A DNA stretch of 14,297 nucleotides from an uncultured Collinsella sp. GTDB taxonomy: Bacteria; Actinomycetota; Coriobacteriia; Coriobacteriales; Coriobacteriaceae. A program made the position numbers and the translations under genes. Position 1 is the first letter of the stretch; every line of letters begins with the position of its first letter. The notes under the pieces are model-generated. The model was given only the letters and a program-made list of their open reading frames with translations, was not told the origin of the DNA and searched no databases. Shown in pieces: positions 14,185 to 14,297 of this stretch. The stretch spans positions 1 to 14,297 of the forward strand of contig UQXA01000046.1 of the NCBI GenBank assembly GCA_900544865.1, read 5' to 3'.

Positions 14185-14297
14185 ATGTCTCTGTTCCATA
14201 GCGATAACGAAAAGGAAGAAAAGCACAGCGGAATACTCGGTGCCTTTTAATATGAGCAGGACATTGTCAAGAGGCAAAATCGGGCCTGGCCCCAACG
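14185..14297 (+). pseudogene. Reading frame cut by in-frame TAA, runs off the window
   Basis: ATG 14185 has an excellent ribosome binding site (GAAAGGA, 14172-14178, 6 nt spacing). It opens a frame starting SLFHSDNEKEEKHSGILGAF that stops at TAA 14248-14250 after 21 codons. Beyond the stop the same frame continues without interruption to the window edge (YEQDIVKRQNRAWPQ) with codon use typical of the neighbours. Either this is a gene disabled by a nonsense mutation, or the 21-residue peptide is a genuine short or leader product. A separate ATG at 14252 opens another frame (SRTLSRGKIGPGPN), so a downstream gene starting 1 nt after the stop cannot be excluded. No family is recognised. Confidence 0.4.

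Noticed and set aside
5327..14297. Mobile element, prophage or CRISPR explanation for the accessory block
   Set aside because: I found no transposase, integrase, phage structural gene, terminal inverted repeats or spaced direct-repeat array in the block.

Overview
The window looks like a chromosomal segment of a high-GC, gut-type actinobacterium, most likely a Coriobacteriia relative such as Collinsella. This is inferred from codon use, from the style of the zinc-ribbon membrane proteins and from the AAA/DUF234 ATPase; no rRNA or species marker is present to prove it.

Positions 98-5326 are a housekeeping block. A multispanning membrane protein of the putative ABC-transporter permease (CmpB-like) family lies on the minus strand, divergent from a purine biosynthesis set on the plus strand: purF (step 1), purM (step 5) and purN (step 3). 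purM and purN overlap by 11 nt and are clearly co-expressed. purF is separated from purM by 157 nt that hold mutually exclusive hairpins and a GC-rich stem-loop just before the purM ribosome binding site. A very strong intrinsic terminator closes the set after purN.

Positions 5327-13799 are an accessory block. Four proteins each begin with the same short zinc ribbon (Cys at residues 3, 6, 17 and 20) and continue into membrane segments: a two-gene operon (5683-8521), a small polytopic protein (11539-12156) and a larger single-pass protein (12306-13799). The first and last share an ungapped juxtamembrane module. The first has an RsiV/DUF3298-like outer domain, and the second and fourth carry acidic EF-hand-like loops. 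Between them, on the minus strand, lie a Cys4 zinc-finger/helix-turn-helix protein of unknown family and an AAA-type ATPase with a DUF234/nuclease-like C-terminus. The ATPase promoter sits inside a 16-bp imperfect inverted repeat. A 16-bp bidirectional terminator separates the convergent ATPase and zinc-ribbon operons. The stretch 5327-5682 also holds what looks like the C-terminal relic of a lost gene and a possible 24-residue basic peptide.

Positions 13800-14297 hold a degenerate-looking tRNA-Ser(GCT), a consensus -10 element, and the start of a reading frame with a good ribosome binding site. That frame is cut by an in-frame TAA after 21 codons and then stays open to the window edge.

The most unusual content is the set of zinc-ribbon membrane proteins around the ATPase/zinc-finger pair. 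A shared job in envelope sensing is a hypothesis based on domain layout only.
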